The notes under the pieces were generated by a model. It made no database searches and was not told the origin of the DNA. It worked only from the letters and a program-made list of their open reading frames with translations. Shown here piece by piece: positions 35,867-45,373 of a stretch of DNA of 64,000 nt; the stretch's first letter is position 1, and every line of letters starts with the position of its first letter. Source of the DNA: Cupriavidus metallidurans CH34 (GTDB taxonomy: Bacteria; Pseudomonadota; Gammaproteobacteria; Burkholderiales; Burkholderiaceae); assembly GCF_000196015.1 (NCBI RefSeq), contig NC_007973.1:1302001-1366000 (forward strand), read 5' to 3'. The translations under genes were made by a program, and so were the position numbers.

Positions 35867-37114
35867 CTAATACGTTTCGATATGCAGGCGACCTTCGGCA
35901 CGCAGGCGCGGTTCGATGTCCTGCCACGACTGACCCGACGTGGCGCAGACCTCGGCGAATGCATCCAGCACGCCTTCCTCCATCCCCTTGAGTCCGCAGA
36001 TGTAGATATGACCATGCGGGTCCGCCAGCAACGCGGCCACCTGGGCCGAGGCCTCGCGAATGGCGTCCTGCACATACCGGCGCGGTACCTCCGGATCGCG
36101 CGAGAACGCGAAGTGGATGTCCAGGAAGTCCTTGGGTAGCTTCAGCAGCGGGCCAAAGTAGGGCAGTTCCCGCCGATTGCGGGCGCCGAAGAACAGCAGC
36201 CGGCGACCGCTGAAGTGGTCCATGTTGCGGCGCATACGCTCGGTCATCGCCCGCATCGGCGCGGATCCGGTACCGGTGCAGATCATCATCACGCTCGCTT
36301 CGCGGTGGTTCGGCATCAGGAATGTGCTGCCGAACGGCCCGACCACCTGCACAGGGTCACCCTTGGCCAGGTCGCACAGGAAGTTCGACGCCACGCCGCG
36401 CACTGGGTTGCCATCGTGATCGGTGTCCACGCGCTTTACGGTCAGCGCGAGGTTGTTATAACCCGGCCGCTCGCCGTCGCGCGGGCTGGCCACCGAATAC
36501 ATGCGGATGTAGTGCGGCTTTCCGGATGCATCGGTGCCGGGCGGGACGATCCCGATTGCCTGACCTTCCAGCACCGGAAAGAAGTGATTGCCGAAGTCGA
36601 GCACGATGTGATGGATGTCGCTCGATGCATCCTCGGCGGTCAGCCGGTGGTTGCCGGCCACTGTGGCGGTCACCGGCTCGCGCACGCCATGCAGGTTGAC
36701 GTACGGATGCGCGGCCGACCACGGCGCCCTGGATGACGTATGCCGACTGGCCTCCACCTCCTGAACGGCCACGGATTTGCTGCCGCGCGACGCTTCCTCG
36801 ATGACCTGCCCGGCCGCAGCCGCTGCCTCGATCTCCGCTTCCGGCAACGGCACCTCTTCCGGCAGTTCGTCCCAGGTCAACTGGGCTTCGATGGTGTAGG
36901 CCTGGCCCTTGAGCATCGTGCGCCAGTTGTCGATGGCGCCGGTGGGGCAGGGCGACAGGCATGCATTGCACGCATTGCAGACGTCAGCCTTGACCACGTA
37001 GTTGCGGTCGTCGTGAGTGATGGCATCTATCGGGCACGTGTCTTCGCAGGTGTTGCAGCGAATGCAGATTTCCGGGTCGATCAGATGTTGCTTGATGATG
37101 TCGGCGGCGCCCAT
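35867..37114 (-). CDS. boxA: benzoyl-CoA 2,3-epoxidase reductase subunit
   Basis: A 415-residue NADPH-FAD-iron-sulfur reductase that supplies electrons to the oxygenase BoxB. Two 4Fe-4S motifs occupy the N-terminus (Cys17/20/23/27 and Cys46/49/52/56). A poorly conserved linker follows, then a ferredoxin-NADP reductase module with RMYSVASPR (FAD), [10 protein letters not shown] and [13 protein letters not shown] (NADPH). It matches BoxA over its length. It lies 26 bases downstream of boxB, so boxC-boxB-boxA form one transcript under probable BoxR control. The protein is cytoplasmic. Confidence 0.95.
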   Translation of the reverse strand: MGAADIIKQHLIDPEICIRCNTCEDTCPIDAITHDDRNYVVKADVCNACNACLSPCPTGAIDNWRTMLKGQAYTIEAQLTWDELPEEVPLPEAEIEAAAAAGQVIEEASRGSKSVAVQEVEASRHTSSRAPWSAAHPYVNLHGVREPVTATVAGNHRLTAEDASSDIHHIVLDFGNHFFPVLEGQAIGIVPPGTDASGKPHYIRMYSVASPRDGERPGYNNLALTVKRVDTDHDGNPVRGVASNFLCDLAKGDPVQVVGPFGSTFLMPNHREASVMMICTGTGSAPMRAMTERMRRNMDHFSGRRLLFFGARNRRELPYFGPLLKLPKDFLDIHFAFSRDPEVPRRYVQDAIREASAQVAALLADPHGHIYICGLKGMEEGVLDAFAEVCATSGQSWQDIEPRLRAEGRLHIETY

Positions 37115-37140
37115 GATCGTCAGCCTCGATGGATAGGTCG

Positions 37141-38565
37141 TCAGTTGAAACGAACGTACTCGAAATCAATCGGCTGGCGGTTGATGCCACCAGCCGGCGG
37201 CGCGATCCAGTTGGCGTACTTGCCGGGTTCTACCACCCTCCCCATCAGCGAAGCCACGTACTTGCGATCTTGTTCGGTCGCCAGCCATTTGTCCTTGTTG
37301 GCTTCCCATTCGGCGGTCGTCAGTATTTCGCCGGTGGGCGACACGTGCAGGTTTGCGAAGGTGCCGATCTTGCGGTTGAACGCCTTGTGCGGCACGGTCA
37401 GGCGGAACGGGATGCCTGCCTTCTCGATGACCTTGTTCCAGCGCGCCACGCCGCCCATGGAGTCTTTAATGTAGTCGTCGCGCAGCACCTCGTTCAACGC
37501 ATTCAGCATCGGCACTTCACGCTCGGTCAGCTTGCCATCCCGGACGTCGAGGATGCGGTACACGTCGCCCTTGAGCACGTGATCGTCGTCGCGCTTGCCT
37601 TCGTCGAACCGACCCTTGAGGCCGGCGCTGTAGAACGTGGCGGCGTTGGAAGACTGGTCCGCCCCGAACAGGTCGATCGTGACGCTGTAGTGGAAGTTCA
37701 GGTAGCGCTGGATCGTTTCCAGGTCGATCACACCAGCGGCGCGCACGTCCGCCGGGTCCTGGATGTCGCGCTCGCGCATGACCTCGCAGGTGCGCTGGAT
37801 CACTCGTGAGACGCCGGACTCACCCACAAACATATGGTGTGCTTCCTCGGTCAGCATGAAGCGCGTGGTGCGCGCAAGCGGGTCGAAGCCAGATTCAGCC
37901 AGCGCGCAGAGCTGGAACTTGCCGTCGCGGTCGGTGAAGTAGGTAAACATGAAGAACGACAGCCAGTCCGGGGTCCGCTCGTTGAACGCGCCCAGGATGC
38001 GTGGATTGTCCTCGTCACCCGAGCGGCGGCCGAGCAGCGCTTCCGCTTCCTCACGGCCGTCGCGACCGAAATGGCGGTGCAGCAGGTAGACCATGGCCCA
38101 CAGGTGTCGGCCTTCTTCCACGTTGACCTGGAACAGGTTGCGCAGGTCATAGAGCGACGGCGCGGTCAGGCCCAGATGCCGTTGCTGCTCCACCGATGCC
38201 GGTTCCGTGTCACCCTGCGTGACGATGATGCGGCGCAGATTGGCGCGGTGTTCGCCCGGTACTTCCTGCCAGGCCGCCTCACCCTTGTGCTCGCCGAAGT
38301 GAATCCGGCGATTGGGATCTGCCGGTTGCAGGAAGATACCCCAGCGATAGTCGGGCATCTTCACGTGCTCGAAGTGCGCCCAGCCTGACGGATCGACGGA
38401 GACCGCGGTGCGCAGGTAGACATCGAAGTTGTGCGAGCCGTCCGGCCCCATGTCGCGCCACCAGTCCAGGAACGCCGGCTGCCAGTGTTCGAGCGCGCGC
38501 TGCAGCGTGCGGTCCTCGGAGAGGTTCACGTTGTTCGGAATCTTCTGGCTGTAGTCGATGCTCAT
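37141..38565 (-). CDS. boxB: benzoyl-CoA 2,3-epoxidase oxygenase subunit (di-iron)
   Basis: A 474-residue di-iron oxygenase that converts benzoyl-CoA and O2 to 2,3-epoxybenzoyl-CoA. Ligand regions of the class I di-iron fold are visible as NVEEGRHLW (Glu150/151, His154) and [10 protein letters not shown] (Glu240/241, His243/244). Length and sequence fit BoxB. Between boxC (41 bases upstream) and boxA. With BoxA it makes the committed oxygen-dependent step, so the pathway needs air but not ring-hydroxylating dioxygenase chemistry. Confidence 0.96.
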   Translation of the reverse strand: MSIDYSQKIPNNVNLSEDRTLQRALEHWQPAFLDWWRDMGPDGSHNFDVYLRTAVSVDPSGWAHFEHVKMPDYRWGIFLQPADPNRRIHFGEHKGEAAWQEVPGEHRANLRRIIVTQGDTEPASVEQQRHLGLTAPSLYDLRNLFQVNVEEGRHLWAMVYLLHRHFGRDGREEAEALLGRRSGDEDNPRILGAFNERTPDWLSFFMFTYFTDRDGKFQLCALAESGFDPLARTTRFMLTEEAHHMFVGESGVSRVIQRTCEVMRERDIQDPADVRAAGVIDLETIQRYLNFHYSVTIDLFGADQSSNAATFYSAGLKGRFDEGKRDDDHVLKGDVYRILDVRDGKLTEREVPMLNALNEVLRDDYIKDSMGGVARWNKVIEKAGIPFRLTVPHKAFNRKIGTFANLHVSPTGEILTTAEWEANKDKWLATEQDRKYVASLMGRVVEPGKYANWIAPPAGGINRQPIDFEYVRFN

Positions 38566-38606
38566 TGCGGGTCTCCTTTTATATTTGCCGTCAGATCGGA
38601 CAGTCG

Positions 38607-40283
38607 TCAGACCCGATCCCAGTCGAAGCGTGCCTTGTTACCGGTGCCGAATACCTTGAGCGCGCCGTGTTCGCCGACCGCGTTGGGCCGGTTGAAGATC
38701 CAGTTCTGCCAGGCCGTCAGGCGCCCGAAAATGCGCGTTTCCATCGTTTCTCGCCCGCCGAAGCGCAGGTTGGCTTCCAGACCGGTCAGGGCGTCGGGGG
38801 ACAGACTCGCGCGTTCCTCGGTGGCGATACGGATTTCGTCTTCCCAGTCGATGTCGTCGAGCGCGGCCGTGATCAGGCCAAGTGCTTCGGCGGCGGGGCC
38901 GTCTAGCGGCTTGCCGGCCTGTTCGCGCACGGCGACGATGGCGTCGACATCTTCATAGAAGCGTGCGGCCAGGCGCGTCAGGCCGTTCGGCATCGGATAG
39001 CGGCCGAAGTTGGCGACGTCGGCATGAACGCGAGGAGCTTCGTCCGGCGTGTCGGGCAGTTGCAGCATGTAGGCGCGGTCCGCGGCCAGCACCAGTTCCA
39101 GCAGCGTGCCGGCAAAGCAGGAGCCCGGTTCCACCAGCGCGAACAGACTGCGCGACGACACATCCAGGCGCGCCAGCGTGCGGCGCAGCATGCCGATCGT
39201 CTCGCGCACGAACCAGTGGCTGGCGTGCGCATCCATCAGCGCATCGGCCGCCAGCACCTGTGCGGCATCGCCGGTGGTCTTGAGGATCCACATGCCGATA
39301 TCGAGATGATTGGTGCGCAGCGTCAGGATGGCGTCGTCTAGCTCGCGCGCCATCTTGAGCGGCCACCACTGGGCGCTGGCGGCGAGGATGCCGGCCAGAT
39401 CCCGGGGTTGACCGACGTCGGGCGCCGACACGGTGATCGTTGCGCGGCGTGACTCATGGTCGATGTCGACGCGTACGGTTTCGTACCGATAGCCTTCGGG
39501 CGTCACGGTGCGCGTCAGTGGCGTCAGTCTCACGCCCTGTGCATCGGCGGGGCGGTCGCTCTGGGCGGCCAGCGCCTGCGCGCGTTCGCGCACGTATTCG
39601 GCAAAGCGTGCGGGTTTGACCACCTCGTCGACAAGCTTCCAGTCCTTGGCGCGTTGCCCGCGCACCCCTTCGGTGGTCAGGCAGAAGATGTCGGCGTGGT
39701 CGCGGCGCACATGGCGCTTGTCGGTGACGCGCGTCAGGCCGCCGGTGCCCGGCAGCACGCCCAGCAGCGGCACTTCGGGCAGGCTCACGGCCGAGGAGCG
39801 GTCGTCGACCAGCACGATCTCGTCGCAGGCCAGCGCCAGCTCGTAGCCGCCGCCCGCCGTGGTGCCGTTGCAGGCGGCGATGAACTTGATGCCCGAGTGG
39901 AGGCTGGCGTCCTCGATACCGTTGCGGGTCTCGTTCGTGAACTTGCAGAAGTTGACCTTCCAGGCGTGGCTGGACTTGCCGAGCATGAAGATGTTGGCGC
40001 CCGAGCAGAAGATGCGATCTTTCGTGCTCGTCATCACGACGGTGCGCACTTCCGGATGTTCGAAGCGAATGCGCTGCAGGGCATCGTGCAGTTCGATGTC
40101 GACGCCCAGGTCATAGGAGTTCAGCTTCAGCGCATAGCCAGGGCGCAGTCCGCCTTCCTCGTCGACGTTCATCGCCAGCGTGGCGACGGGGCCCTCGAAC
40201 GTAAGTTGCCAGTGACGGTATTGCTCGGGATCGCGCTCGAACGTGACGGGGGCGCTGGATGCGATGGGGGCGGTGTCCGACAT
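38607..40283 (-). CDS. boxC: 2,3-epoxybenzoyl-CoA dihydrolase
   Basis: A 558-residue crotonase-family enzyme, longer than ordinary enoyl-CoA hydratases as is typical of BoxC. It opens the ring of 2,3-epoxybenzoyl-CoA with two waters to give 3,4-dehydroadipyl-CoA semialdehyde and formate. The crotonase oxyanion-hole region is seen in ACNGTTAGGGYELALACDEI. First gene of boxC-boxB-boxA; two inverted boxes just upstream of ATG 40283 are the likely BoxR operator. Confidence 0.95.
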   Translation of the reverse strand: MSDTAPIASSAPVTFERDPEQYRHWQLTFEGPVATLAMNVDEEGGLRPGYALKLNSYDLGVDIELHDALQRIRFEHPEVRTVVMTSTKDRIFCSGANIFMLGKSSHAWKVNFCKFTNETRNGIEDASLHSGIKFIAACNGTTAGGGYELALACDEIVLVDDRSSAVSLPEVPLLGVLPGTGGLTRVTDKRHVRRDHADIFCLTTEGVRGQRAKDWKLVDEVVKPARFAEYVRERAQALAAQSDRPADAQGVRLTPLTRTVTPEGYRYETVRVDIDHESRRATITVSAPDVGQPRDLAGILAASAQWWPLKMARELDDAILTLRTNHLDIGMWILKTTGDAAQVLAADALMDAHASHWFVRETIGMLRRTLARLDVSSRSLFALVEPGSCFAGTLLELVLAADRAYMLQLPDTPDEAPRVHADVANFGRYPMPNGLTRLAARFYEDVDAIVAVREQAGKPLDGPAAEALGLITAALDDIDWEDEIRIATEERASLSPDALTGLEANLRFGGRETMETRIFGRLTAWQNWIFNRPNAVGEHGALKVFGTGNKARFDWDRV

Positions 40284-40296
40284 GAGGGCTGTCTCC

Positions 40297-40345
40297 TTGA
40301 TGCACTATAGTGCCTTATCTTCTGGCATGAAATATAGTGCATCAA
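40297..40345. promoter_or_regulatory. probable BoxR operator upstream of boxC
   Basis: A perfect 13-base inverted repeat, TTGATGCACTATA (40297-40309) and TATAGTGCATCAA (40333-40345), is separated by 23 bases. The left arm also forms a 12-base palindrome GCACTATAGTGC (40302-40313). TGCA cores inside palindromes are what BoxR and its relative BzdR are known to bind. It covers the region where the boxC promoter must lie. Confidence 0.75.
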
Positions 40346-40403
40346 TCGAGGCGATGCAAGATCGTGCAAGCCCGTTGCGAAGAAAAAACTGAAGGGAGGG
40401 GTG

Positions 40404-41354
40404 TCAGGCCCGTGTGTGCAGGATCTGCGCCTGCAGCGCGTGCAGTGACGTGGCGGCATCCTGGCCGCTCGTGTCGATCGTGGCGTCCGCGCGCGAATAG
40501 AGTGGCGTGCGGGCTTGCAGGATGCGCCGCAGGTCAGTCATCGCCTCGCGGTTGCCTTCCATCGGTCGCATGTCGCCTTGGGCCACCACGCGCGCCATGT
40601 GTTCCTCGGGTGACGTGCGCACCCAGATCGTGAAGCATCGCGATAGCAGCAGGTTGAACGTGGCGGGTTCGGAGACCAGGCTGCCCGGCGTGGCCAGCAC
40701 CATGGTGTCGTTCTCGCGCAGCACGCGCTCCAGCGCGCGCATTTCGTAGCGGCGATACGCGGCCTGGCCGTACAGCGAATGGATCTCGGAAAGGCTGGCG
40801 CCGGCCTCCCTTTCGATGGCGGCGTTCAGTTCGACGAACGGCATGTCCTCCGCGGCCGCGAGCGCGCGGCCCAGCGTCGATTTGCCCGCGCCGCGCAGGC
40901 CGATCAGCGCGATACGGCGATGGCGGGCGTCACGGGATTCCGTTGGCGACAGCGCGTGCCGCGCGGCTTCCCGCACGCGGGCCAGATCGCTCGCCGGCAG
41001 TTGTGCGAGCCACTGAATCAGTTGCGAGAACTCTGTGGCGCGAGGGTTGCCCGCGCCGCCCGCATCGGCATGGCCGTCAACCTCCGCCAGCACCACGGGC
41101 AGTGGCACGTCCAGCGCGTTGGCGACCTGCCGCAGCAGCAGCACCGATGCATTGCCGGTGCCGGTTTCGAGATTGGCGAGATAGCGCTCCGATACGTCCG
41201 CGCCGCGCGCCAGATCCTTGCGCGACATGCCGCGTGCCGCGCGCAGTGAGCGGATGCGCTCGCCCAGATGCGTGAGATACGGGTCCCGTTCACCGGTCGC
41301 GCGGTTGTCCGGGCGGCCTTCGGCGGTCATAAGCGGATCAGGGTCGCGGCGCAT
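40404..41354 (-). CDS. boxR: BoxR, benzoyl-CoA-responsive regulator (HTH + shikimate-kinase-like)
   Basis: A 316-residue repressor. The N-terminal Xre-type HTH (about residues 28-85, LGERIRSLRAARGMSRKDLA) is fused to a shikimate-kinase-like domain with P-loop GLRGAGKST at 152-160, which binds benzoyl-CoA in the family. It releases the box promoters when benzoyl-CoA accumulates. Start at ATG 41354 or the in-frame ATG 41330; neither has a good ribosome site. Divergent from the benzoate-CoA ligase gene and on the same strand as boxC, with the operators on both sides. Confidence 0.93.
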   Translation of the reverse strand: MRRDPDPLMTAEGRPDNRATGERDPYLTHLGERIRSLRAARGMSRKDLARGADVSERYLANLETGTGNASVLLLRQVANALDVPLPVVLAEVDGHADAGGAGNPRATEFSQLIQWLAQLPASDLARVREAARHALSPTESRDARHRRIALIGLRGAGKSTLGRALAAAEDMPFVELNAAIEREAGASLSEIHSLYGQAAYRRYEMRALERVLRENDTMVLATPGSLVSEPATFNLLLSRCFTIWVRTSPEEHMARVVAQGDMRPMEGNREAMTDLRRILQARTPLYSRADATIDTSGQDAATSLHALQAQILHTRA

Positions 41355-41440
41355 GATTCAGGGCGGTTGGGGTTCCACAATCGGAGCGGCGGCATTATAC
41401 GTGCAGGAAAGTGCGCGGCGGATCCGTGCCTCTGCGGTCA

Positions 41441-41490
41441 TATAGTGCATACCCTTGCTTGCATAATAGTCGATATGCAATAAAATGCAT
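41441..41490. promoter_or_regulatory. cluster of four TGCA boxes, probable BoxR operator of the ligase/boxR divergent promoters
   Basis: TGCA cores lie at 41446, 41460, 41476 and 41486. The first is in TATAGTGCAT, the same sequence as in the boxC operator; the others are in TTGCATAA, TATGCAA and ATGCAT. The stretch is AT-rich, as for a promoter, and lies between boxR and the ligase gene. Confidence 0.7.
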
Positions 41491-41602
41491 CGCACATCGT
41501 CGGCGACCTCTCTTGGCTGTCGGCACAAAAAGACAAACCTGCTGGATGCCATGCCGCGCGCAGTGTTGTTCGAGAACGCCGGATGGCCAGAGGAGTGGAG
41601 AC

Positions 41603-43252
41603 ATGACGCCCCCGATCTCGAGCGCTGGCCAGGCCGGCTGCGCCACCGCATCGACCGACCCCCGTGCCGAAACGGCGATTGCCGCGTTGCCGCCGCGCTA
41701 TAACGCCGCCGAGGATTTGCTGACACGTAACCTTGTCGCAGGACGGGGCGTCAGGACGGCATACATTGATGACGCGGGCAGCCTGACCTTCGCCGAACTC
41801 GACGACCGCTGCCGCCGTTTCGCCGGCGCGCTGTTGCGGGCGGGCTTCCGCCGCGAGGAGCGTGTACTGCTCTGCGCGTTCGATACGATCGACTTTCCCA
41901 CCGTGTTTCTTGGCTGCCTGCTTGCCGGCGTGGTGCCGGTGGCGGTCAATACGCTGCTGACGACCGAGGACTACGCCTACATGCTGGAGCACAGCGGGGC
42001 GCGGGCGGTGGTGGTCTCGGCGCAATTGCTGCCGACGATGCGCGCGGCTATGACCAAGGCGGGTGTCACACCGGATCTGATCGTGGCCGCGCCGCATACC
42101 GAGGATTCGGCCAAGGCGGCCAATACGGTCAGCGCCATGGCGGCGAGCGCGCCGCCGTTGGCGCAATCCGTCGCAACCGGGCCCGACGATATGGCGTTCT
42201 GGTTGTACTCCTCCGGGTCGACTGGTCGGCCCAAAGGCACGGTCCACACGCATGGCAACCTGTTTCACACCGCCGATCTCTACGCGCGTCGCGTGCTGGG
42301 TATCCGTGAGGACGACACCGTGTTCTCGGCGGCCAAACTGTTCTTTGCCTATGGGTTGGGCAACGCGCTGACGTTTCCGCTGGCCGTGGGCGCCACCACG
42401 ATCCTGATGGCCGAACGGCCAACCCCGCAGGCCGTGTTCCAGCGGCTGACCACCCATCGTCCCACCGTGTTCTGTGGGGTGCCCACGCTGTTCGCCGGTA
42501 TGCTCGCCTCGCCAGATTTGCCGCCGCGCGCCGATGTGGCGATGCGTGTGTGCACGTCAGCAGGCGAGGCGTTGCCCCAGGACATCGGCAACCGCTTCCT
42601 CGCGCATTTTGGGTGCGACATCCTCGACGGTATTGGTTCCACCGAGATGCTGCACATCTTCTTGTCGAACCGGCCAGGCGAGGTGCGCTATGGCACCACG
42701 GGCAAGCCGGTGCCGGGCTACGAACTGAAACTGCTCGACGAGCGAGGCGAGCCCTGCGCGTCCGGCGAAGTTGGGGATCTCTATATCAAAGGCCCATCGG
42801 CCGCGCTGATGTACTGGTGCAATCGCGAAAAGAGCCGCGACACGTTCGTTGGCGCCTGGACGCGCAGCGGTGACAAGTACGTGTGCGATGCCGACGGCTA
42901 TTTCACCTACGCGGGCCGCAGCGACGACATGCTCAAGGTCGGCGGCATCTACGTTTCGCCATTCGAAGTGGAGGCTGCGCTGGCTCTGCACCCGGCGGTG
43001 CTCGAGGCCGCGGTGATCGGCGTGGCCGATGCGGACGACCTGATCAAACCGAAGGCGTTCGTGGTGATGCGGCCGGGCCAGCAATGGCACGAAGGGATGG
43101 CCGCGGAACTGCAGGCGTTCGTGAAGTCCCGCCTCGCGCCGTACAAGTATCCGCGGCAGATCGAATGCGTCGAAGAATTGCCCAAGACCGCTACTGGCAA
43201 GATCCAGCGTTTCCGGCTGCGCCAGCGCGAGGAAGCCGCACGGCAGCACTGA
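41603..43252 (+). CDS. benzoate-CoA ligase
   Basis: A 549-residue adenylate-forming enzyme that activates benzoate with ATP and CoA, the entry step of the box pathway. The phosphate-binding loop YSSGSTGRPKG is at 202-212, FAYGLGNALTFP is a benzoate-ligase-type segment, and the catalytic Lys533 is in TATGKIQRF. ATG 41603 has an AGGAGTGGAG site upstream; the frame starts 64 codons earlier inside the operator region, which cannot be coding. Followed immediately by the hydrolase gene (1-base gap). Called bclA or badA in other organisms. Confidence 0.93.
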   Translation: MTPPISSAGQAGCATASTDPRAETAIAALPPRYNAAEDLLTRNLVAGRGVRTAYIDDAGSLTFAELDDRCRRFAGALLRAGFRREERVLLCAFDTIDFPTVFLGCLLAGVVPVAVNTLLTTEDYAYMLEHSGARAVVVSAQLLPTMRAAMTKAGVTPDLIVAAPHTEDSAKAANTVSAMAASAPPLAQSVATGPDDMAFWLYSSGSTGRPKGTVHTHGNLFHTADLYARRVLGIREDDTVFSAAKLFFAYGLGNALTFPLAVGATTILMAERPTPQAVFQRLTTHRPTVFCGVPTLFAGMLASPDLPPRADVAMRVCTSAGEALPQDIGNRFLAHFGCDILDGIGSTEMLHIFLSNRPGEVRYGTTGKPVPGYELKLLDERGEPCASGEVGDLYIKGPSAALMYWCNREKSRDTFVGAWTRSGDKYVCDADGYFTYAGRSDDMLKVGGIYVSPFEVEAALALHPAVLEAAVIGVADADDLIKPKAFVVMRPGQQWHEGMAAELQAFVKSRLAPYKYPRQIECVEELPKTATGKIQRFRLRQREEAARQH

Positions 43253-43253
43253 C

Positions 43254-44069
43254 ATGGATACCGACATCGTTCAGATTCCGTTCGACGGACGCAGTATCGA
43301 CATCGAGTACCAATGGCTGCGCGCGGAACGGATGACGCGGCCGCTCGTGGTCTTCCTGCATGAGGGGCTGGGCTCGATCAGCATGTGGCGCGACTTTCCG
43401 CGCCAGTTCTGCGAAGCCGGTGATTTCCGTGGGCTTGTATTTTCGCGCTATGGCTACGGCGGCTCCACGCCGCGCCCGCACGCAGAGAAATGGGGCGCCG
43501 ATTTCATGCACCGGCAGGCGCGGGAGGCGTTGCCGGCCTTGTTCGAGGCGCTGGATATCGGGCCGGGTCGCCGCCATGGCAAGCCGTGGCTGCTCGGACA
43601 CAGCGACGGCGGGTCGATCGCGCTGATTCATGCGGCGAGCTTTCCGGATGCGGTGGATGGCCTGACGGTGCTGGCGCCGCACATCATCGTGGAAGACCTG
43701 TCCGTGCGCAGCATCGCCGTCACACGCGAGACCTATCTGCAGACAGACCTGCGCGACAGGCTCGCGCGTCACCACCATGATGTCGATTCGGCGTTCTGGG
43801 GGTGGAACGACATCTGGCTCAATCCCGATTTCCGCCGCTTTGACCTACGCCCGTTGTTGCACGACATCCGCTGCCCGGCGCTGGCGGTACAGGGCGAGGA
43901 CGACGAGTACGGCACGATGGAGCAAATCGAGGGTATCCAGCGATATGCGCCGCAAACTGTGCTGCTTAAACTCGCGCGGTGTGGACATTCGCCGCACCGG
44001 GACCAGTCCGGCGCATTGACGGCGGCGGCCGTGGCGTTTATAAACACACATACTTCAAATATAAAATAA
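43254..44069 (+). CDS. alpha/beta hydrolase of the benzoate cluster
   Basis: A 271-residue alpha/beta hydrolase fold enzyme. The nucleophile elbow is GHSDGG with Ser117, the oxyanion region is FLHEGLGS, the acid is probably in QGEDDEYG and the His in RCGHSPH. Start ATG 43254 lies one base after the ligase stop, so the two are co-transcribed. Similar hydrolases are found in other box clusters, where a lactone- or thioester-hydrolysing side role is proposed. The substrate here is unknown. Confidence 0.85.
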   Translation: MDTDIVQIPFDGRSIDIEYQWLRAERMTRPLVVFLHEGLGSISMWRDFPRQFCEAGDFRGLVFSRYGYGGSTPRPHAEKWGADFMHRQAREALPALFEALDIGPGRRHGKPWLLGHSDGGSIALIHAASFPDAVDGLTVLAPHIIVEDLSVRSIAVTRETYLQTDLRDRLARHHHDVDSAFWGWNDIWLNPDFRRFDLRPLLHDIRCPALAVQGEDDEYGTMEQIEGIQRYAPQTVLLKLARCGHSPHRDQSGALTAAAVAFINTHTSNIK

Positions 44070-44154
44070 TTGGCCCGGACGGCAGGAACGCTGCCGTACC
44101 GCGGGCCAAATGGCTTGAAACCAAAGGCTTCAGACCACCAGGGAGGAGACCCCC

Positions 44155-45348
44155 ATGCATCGCAATGCATCGCGCAGGCTATTGCCAGCCTGCCTCGCCG
44201 TCGCCACGCTGCTCGCCACGGGGTCCGTGGCACTGGCCCAGAGTGCGCCGGCCACATCCAGCAAGATCAAGGTCGGCTTCATGCTGCCGTACACGGGCAC
44301 TTATGCCGCCCTCGGCGGGGCCATCGAGAATGGCTTCCGGATGTACGTGCAGGAGCAGGGCGGCAAGCTGGGCGGCCGCGAGGTTGAATACTTCAAGGTC
44401 GATGACGAGTCCGATCCGGCCAAGGCGCCGGAAAATGCCACCAAGCTGATCAAGCGCGACCAGGTCGACGTGGTGGTCGGCACGGTTCATTCGGGCGTGC
44501 AAATGGGCATCGTCAAGGTGGCCAAGGAAAACAATACGCTGCTGATCATTCCCAATGCCGGCGTGGACGAAGCCACCGGGCCGCTGTGCGGCTCCAACAT
44601 CTTTCGTTCGTCGTTCTCGAACTGGCAGCCGGGCTATGCAATGGGCCATGTGCTGGCGGATCGCGGCCTGAAGAAGGTGGTCACGCTGACGTGGAAATAC
44701 GCAGCGGGCGAGCAGTCGGTCAAGGGCTTCAAGGAAGCGTTCGAAGCCAAGGGCGGCAAGGTGGTGAAGGAGTTGAGCCTGCCGTTCCCGAACGTCGAAT
44801 TCCAGGCGCTGATTACCGAAGTGGCTTCGATCAAGCCCGACGCCGTGTTCGTGTTCTTCGCCGGCGGCGGCGCGGTCAAGTTCGTCAAGGACTGGCAGGC
44901 CGCCGGTCTCAAGGACAAGATTCCGCTGTACGCATCAGGCTTCCTGACCGACGGCACGCTCGAGGCGCAGGGCGTCGCGGCGCAGGGTCTGGAGACCACG
45001 CTGCACTATGCCGATGGCCTGACCAATCCGCGCGACAAGAGCTTCCGGCTCGACTACGCCAAGCTGTACAAGCTGCAGCCCGACGTCTACGCGGTACAAG
45101 GCTACGATGCCGCGCAACTGCTGGCCGCTGGCGCCAATGCGGTCAAGGGCGACATGTCGCGCAAGCCGGAGGTCATCAAGGCGATGGAAGCCGCGAAGGT
45201 GGATAGCCCGCGTGGCGCCTTCACGCTGTCGAAGGCGCACAACCCGGTGCAGGACTTCTATCTGCGCAAGGTCGATGGCCGCGACAACAAGGTCAGCAGC
45301 GTCGCCGTGAAGGCGCTGGCCGATCCGGCGCGCGGCTGCCGCCTGTAA
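44155..45348 (+). CDS. branched-chain-type ABC transporter substrate-binding protein
   Basis: A 397-residue periplasmic binding protein of the LivJ/K family. A signal peptide ends near residue 30 (GSVALAQS). The mature part has KIKVGFMLPYTGTYAALGGA and the two-lobed type I fold. Such proteins in aromatic clusters bind benzoates rather than amino acids, so benzoate or a relative is the likely ligand. A strong GGGAGGAGA ribosome site precedes ATG 44155. First of five transport genes following the ligase and hydrolase. Confidence 0.9.
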   Translation: MHRNASRRLLPACLAVATLLATGSVALAQSAPATSSKIKVGFMLPYTGTYAALGGAIENGFRMYVQEQGGKLGGREVEYFKVDDESDPAKAPENATKLIKRDQVDVVVGTVHSGVQMGIVKVAKENNTLLIIPNAGVDEATGPLCGSNIFRSSFSNWQPGYAMGHVLADRGLKKVVTLTWKYAAGEQSVKGFKEAFEAKGGKVVKELSLPFPNVEFQALITEVASIKPDAVFVFFAGGGAVKFVKDWQAAGLKDKIPLYASGFLTDGTLEAQGVAAQGLETTLHYADGLTNPRDKSFRLDYAKLYKLQPDVYAVQGYDAAQLLAAGANAVKGDMSRKPEVIKAMEAAKVDSPRGAFTLSKAHNPVQDFYLRKVDGRDNKVSSVAVKALADPARGCRL

Positions 45349-45373
45349 TCGCACGTTGGAAAGCGGCATCGCG

